In this document: piece by piece, positions 62,474-64,000 of the stretch
Layout of the letters: the number at the start of each line of letters is the position of its first letter
How positions within the stretch are numbered: position 1 is the first letter of the stretch
Notes under the pieces: model-generated
Told to the model about the DNA's origin: nothing
Database searches by the model: none
The model's input: the letters and a program-made list of their open reading frames with translations, nothing else
Translations under genes and position numbers: made by a program
NCBI GenBank assembly: GCA_031550085.1
Contig: JAVBOY010000012.1
Location: 1 to 64,000 of the forward strand
DNA from: UBA4417 sp031550085
GTDB lineage: Bacteria; Bacteroidota; Bacteroidia; Bacteroidales; UBA4417
Direction: 5' to 3'
Length of the DNA stretch: 64,000 nt

Positions 62474-62833
62474 AAAAGGAGCGCAAAGGTACAAAATCAA
62501 AATGAATTTTAAAGCCCGAAATAAAAATTTGGATATTTCTGCATAAGATAAAACGGAATACTCTTTTGTACACGAGTTTGCAGTAAAAAATTTAATGGGT
62601 GAATCGATATTGCAAAGCATGCGAATACCTGTAGTCCCGTTTTAAAGAAAATTTATATAAGGACGTATGCCTTATACATCAATTGGAATGCTAAAAAACG
62701 AATGTAAACCGTAGCCAATATTTGGAAAAACAGATCTAGGCCGTAGGCCTTATACATCAATAGAATGTAAAAAAAACATCCGTTTGCCCGGAGGGCATAC
62801 ACAAACAACAATTACGAGTTATTAAAACCGTTC
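62474..62833. repeat. Gap with GGCCGTAGGCC repeats between tRNA-Arg and nrfA
   Basis: No gene. From 62650 to 62812 are two diverged units of the family seen at 55155-55437: AAGGACGTATGCCTTATACATCAAT and TAGGCCGTAGGCCTTATACATCAAT, followed by ACATCCGTTTGCCCGGAGGGCAT. They lie just 3' of nrfA and may end its transcript. Confidence 0.65.
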
Positions 62834-64000
62834 TCAGCCTTTCTTCTTTTCGTACACCAGGCCTTTTTGTTTGGCTTCGTCGAGCCAGCGGGGAATCACG
62901 GTACGTTGAAATTCGGCTTTGGCGGCGCGTTCTTTATCCATATCCAGCCCAATGTACTTTTGAGCTTTGGCTTTGGAGGAAATATCAGGATAGTTTACGG
63001 CTGCTGTGTATCCCAACTGCGACAAGAGCGTGGCCATTTGCACGCGCGCATTTTGGACTTTGACCAATCCGTTCGACAAAATCCGTGCGGATTCCAGCGG
63101 CGCATGAAACGACCCGCCGTGAGAAGCGGCTACAAAATCCCAACGCCATTGCGCCTGGCGGATAAAATTCAAAATGGGTTTCATTTGCGTTTCGGTGGCG
63201 CCTTTATCCCAGGCCAGTTTAGCTTCTACGTGGGCTTTTACCAATAAATCTTCCAATTCCAGGCGCACTTCGGCCACTTTTTGCTGGCGTTCGTTTACAT
63301 TGGCAACCAGGGTCGCAGTTTCTTCGCGGTGGCAAACCTGGCAGGAGTTAGCCACATTGTTCAGCGGGCTTTGGATTTTGTGATCCGAAAACTTTTGACT
63401 GCCGATGCGCTTGTAAGGCATGTGGCAATCGGCGCATGAAACGCCCCGTTGGCTGTGTACGCCCATGGAAAACAATTCGAAATCCGGATGCTGTGCCTTC
63501 AAAATAGGCGTTTTACTCAATCCGTGCACAAAATCGGTAAAGGCAATGTTGTCGTAGTACGCTTCCATCTTTTCGACCGTGATTCCTTCATCCCAGGGCA
63601 ACTTGACAAAAGAAGCGCCTTCCACCCGTTTTTTATCGAAATAATATTCTACATGGCATTGGGCGCAGACGAGCGACCGCATTTCGTTGTGCGTGGCATC
63701 GGCAATATCTTTGCCGAAACAAGCTTTGTAAGCTTCCACCAGATGAGGGCGGGTAATCACCAAATCCGTCGTTTGGGGATCGTGGCAATCCGCGCAACCG
63801 ATGGGGTTGACGATTTCATTTCCCAAACGCGCCCATTGGCCGGTGAAAAAGGAGTTAATCCCGTCGCGGTTCATCACCCGGGGAACGTCGGGGCTTTTGC
63901 ACGTCCAGCAGGTAGTGGGTTGCGGCCCTTCGTTATCGTGCATCGGAGCTCCGGTACGCAAGGTATTTCTGACGTCTTCCACCGCATAGAAATGTCCCCG
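62834..64000 (-). CDS. nrfA: Cytochrome c nitrite reductase NrfA, N-terminal part cut off by the window
   Basis: The frame stays open to the right edge (RGHFYAVEDVRN), so the true start is outside. Five haem-binding motifs are visible. The first is the catalytic CWTCK with lysine ligand, then CADCH, CAQCH, CADCH and CQVCH, the NrfA hallmark. NrfA is periplasmic and reduces nitrite to ammonia with six electrons, usually fed by NrfH. The C-terminal helical part ends in KGLVYEKKKG. Together with the ccmF-like gene it shows a complete demand for c-type haem attachment. Confidence 0.95.
   Translation of the reverse strand, partial: RGHFYAVEDVRNTLRTGAPMHDNEGPQPTTCWTCKSPDVPRVMNRDGINSFFTGQWARLGNEIVNPIGCADCHDPQTTDLVITRPHLVEAYKACFGKDIADATHNEMRSLVCAQCHVEYYFDKKRVEGASFVKLPWDEGITVEKMEAYYDNIAFTDFVHGLSKTPILKAQHPDFELFSMGVHSQRGVSCADCHMPYKRIGSQKFSDHKIQSPLNNVANSCQVCHREETATLVANVNERQQKVAEVRLELEDLLVKAHVEAKLAWDKGATETQMKPILNFIRQAQWRWDFVAASHGGSFHAPLESARILSNGLVKVQNARVQMATLLSQLGYTAAVNYPDISSKAKAQKYIGLDMDKERAAKAEFQRTVIPRWLDEAKQKGLVYEKKKG

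Overview
The window looks like a chromosomal segment of a Bacteroidota bacterium, probably of the Bacteroidales type. The clues are promoters of the TTTG/TAnnTTTG kind, type IX secretion (T9SS) C-terminal sorting domains, a fused CcoNO subunit of cbb3 oxidase, a fused E1 alpha/beta 2-oxoacid dehydrogenase, YqgE, a GxxExxY protein and a bacterial deoxyhypusine-synthase-like protein. A cbb3 oxidase, CcmF-like haem ligation and the pentahaem nitrite reductase NrfA suggest a microaerobic or facultative life with nitrite ammonification. These are inferences from gene content; no rRNA is present.

Layout. 1-15 kb is mostly housekeeping: a cut-off FG-GAP protein, ccmF-like gene, DUF2520 protein, KDO-8-P phosphatase, cupin lipoprotein, metallo-hydrolase, dtd, rsgA, relA/spoT and the E1 fusion. 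15-25 kb is an accessory island read leftwards: an IS982-like element has cut the 5' end off a T9SS cargo gene. Next come a small YD-motif/T9SS-tail protein, a 2019-residue SpvB/FG-GAP/Rhs protein with an unrecognised C-terminal tail, and, 2 bases further on, a small membrane protein that fits an immunity role. 25-36 kb holds serine acetyltransferase and cysteine synthase, galK, yqgE, an overlapping murL-murD2 pair (an alternative route to D-glutamate in peptidoglycan), a deoxyhypusine synthase homologue, a MazG-type enzyme, a response regulator and peptidase E. 36-42 kb has a deoxynucleoside kinase, GH3-family protein, CNNM/CorC protein, acyl-CoA synthetase and a cold-shock protein.

42-50 kb is the cbb3 oxidase cluster ccoS-ccoNO-ccoQ-ccoP-ccoG. 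It is broken up by two AT-rich genes for exported proteins of unknown function and by a GxxExxY gene lying among tandem hairpin repeats. 50-54 kb has a small HTH regulator, pirin, a DUF4382 lipoprotein and a second metallo-hydrolase. 54-61 kb is a tidy envelope module: TetR, LolA-like periplasmic protein, two FtsX-type permeases, LolD-type ATPase and a beta-barrel protein. mutY, tRNA-Arg(CCG) and the start-truncated nrfA end the window.

The gaps are unusually rich in structured repeats. The most striking are modular, directional elements made of degenerate 7-base words (TTCAnnn and others) that recur in the same order ahead of unrelated genes. Hairpin families (GGCCGTAGGCC, CGCTGAG, CCTGTC...GACAGG, and a foldback) fill other gaps. 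The Rhs island, the modular leaders and the GxxExxY/repeat unit are the best candidates for undescribed biology.
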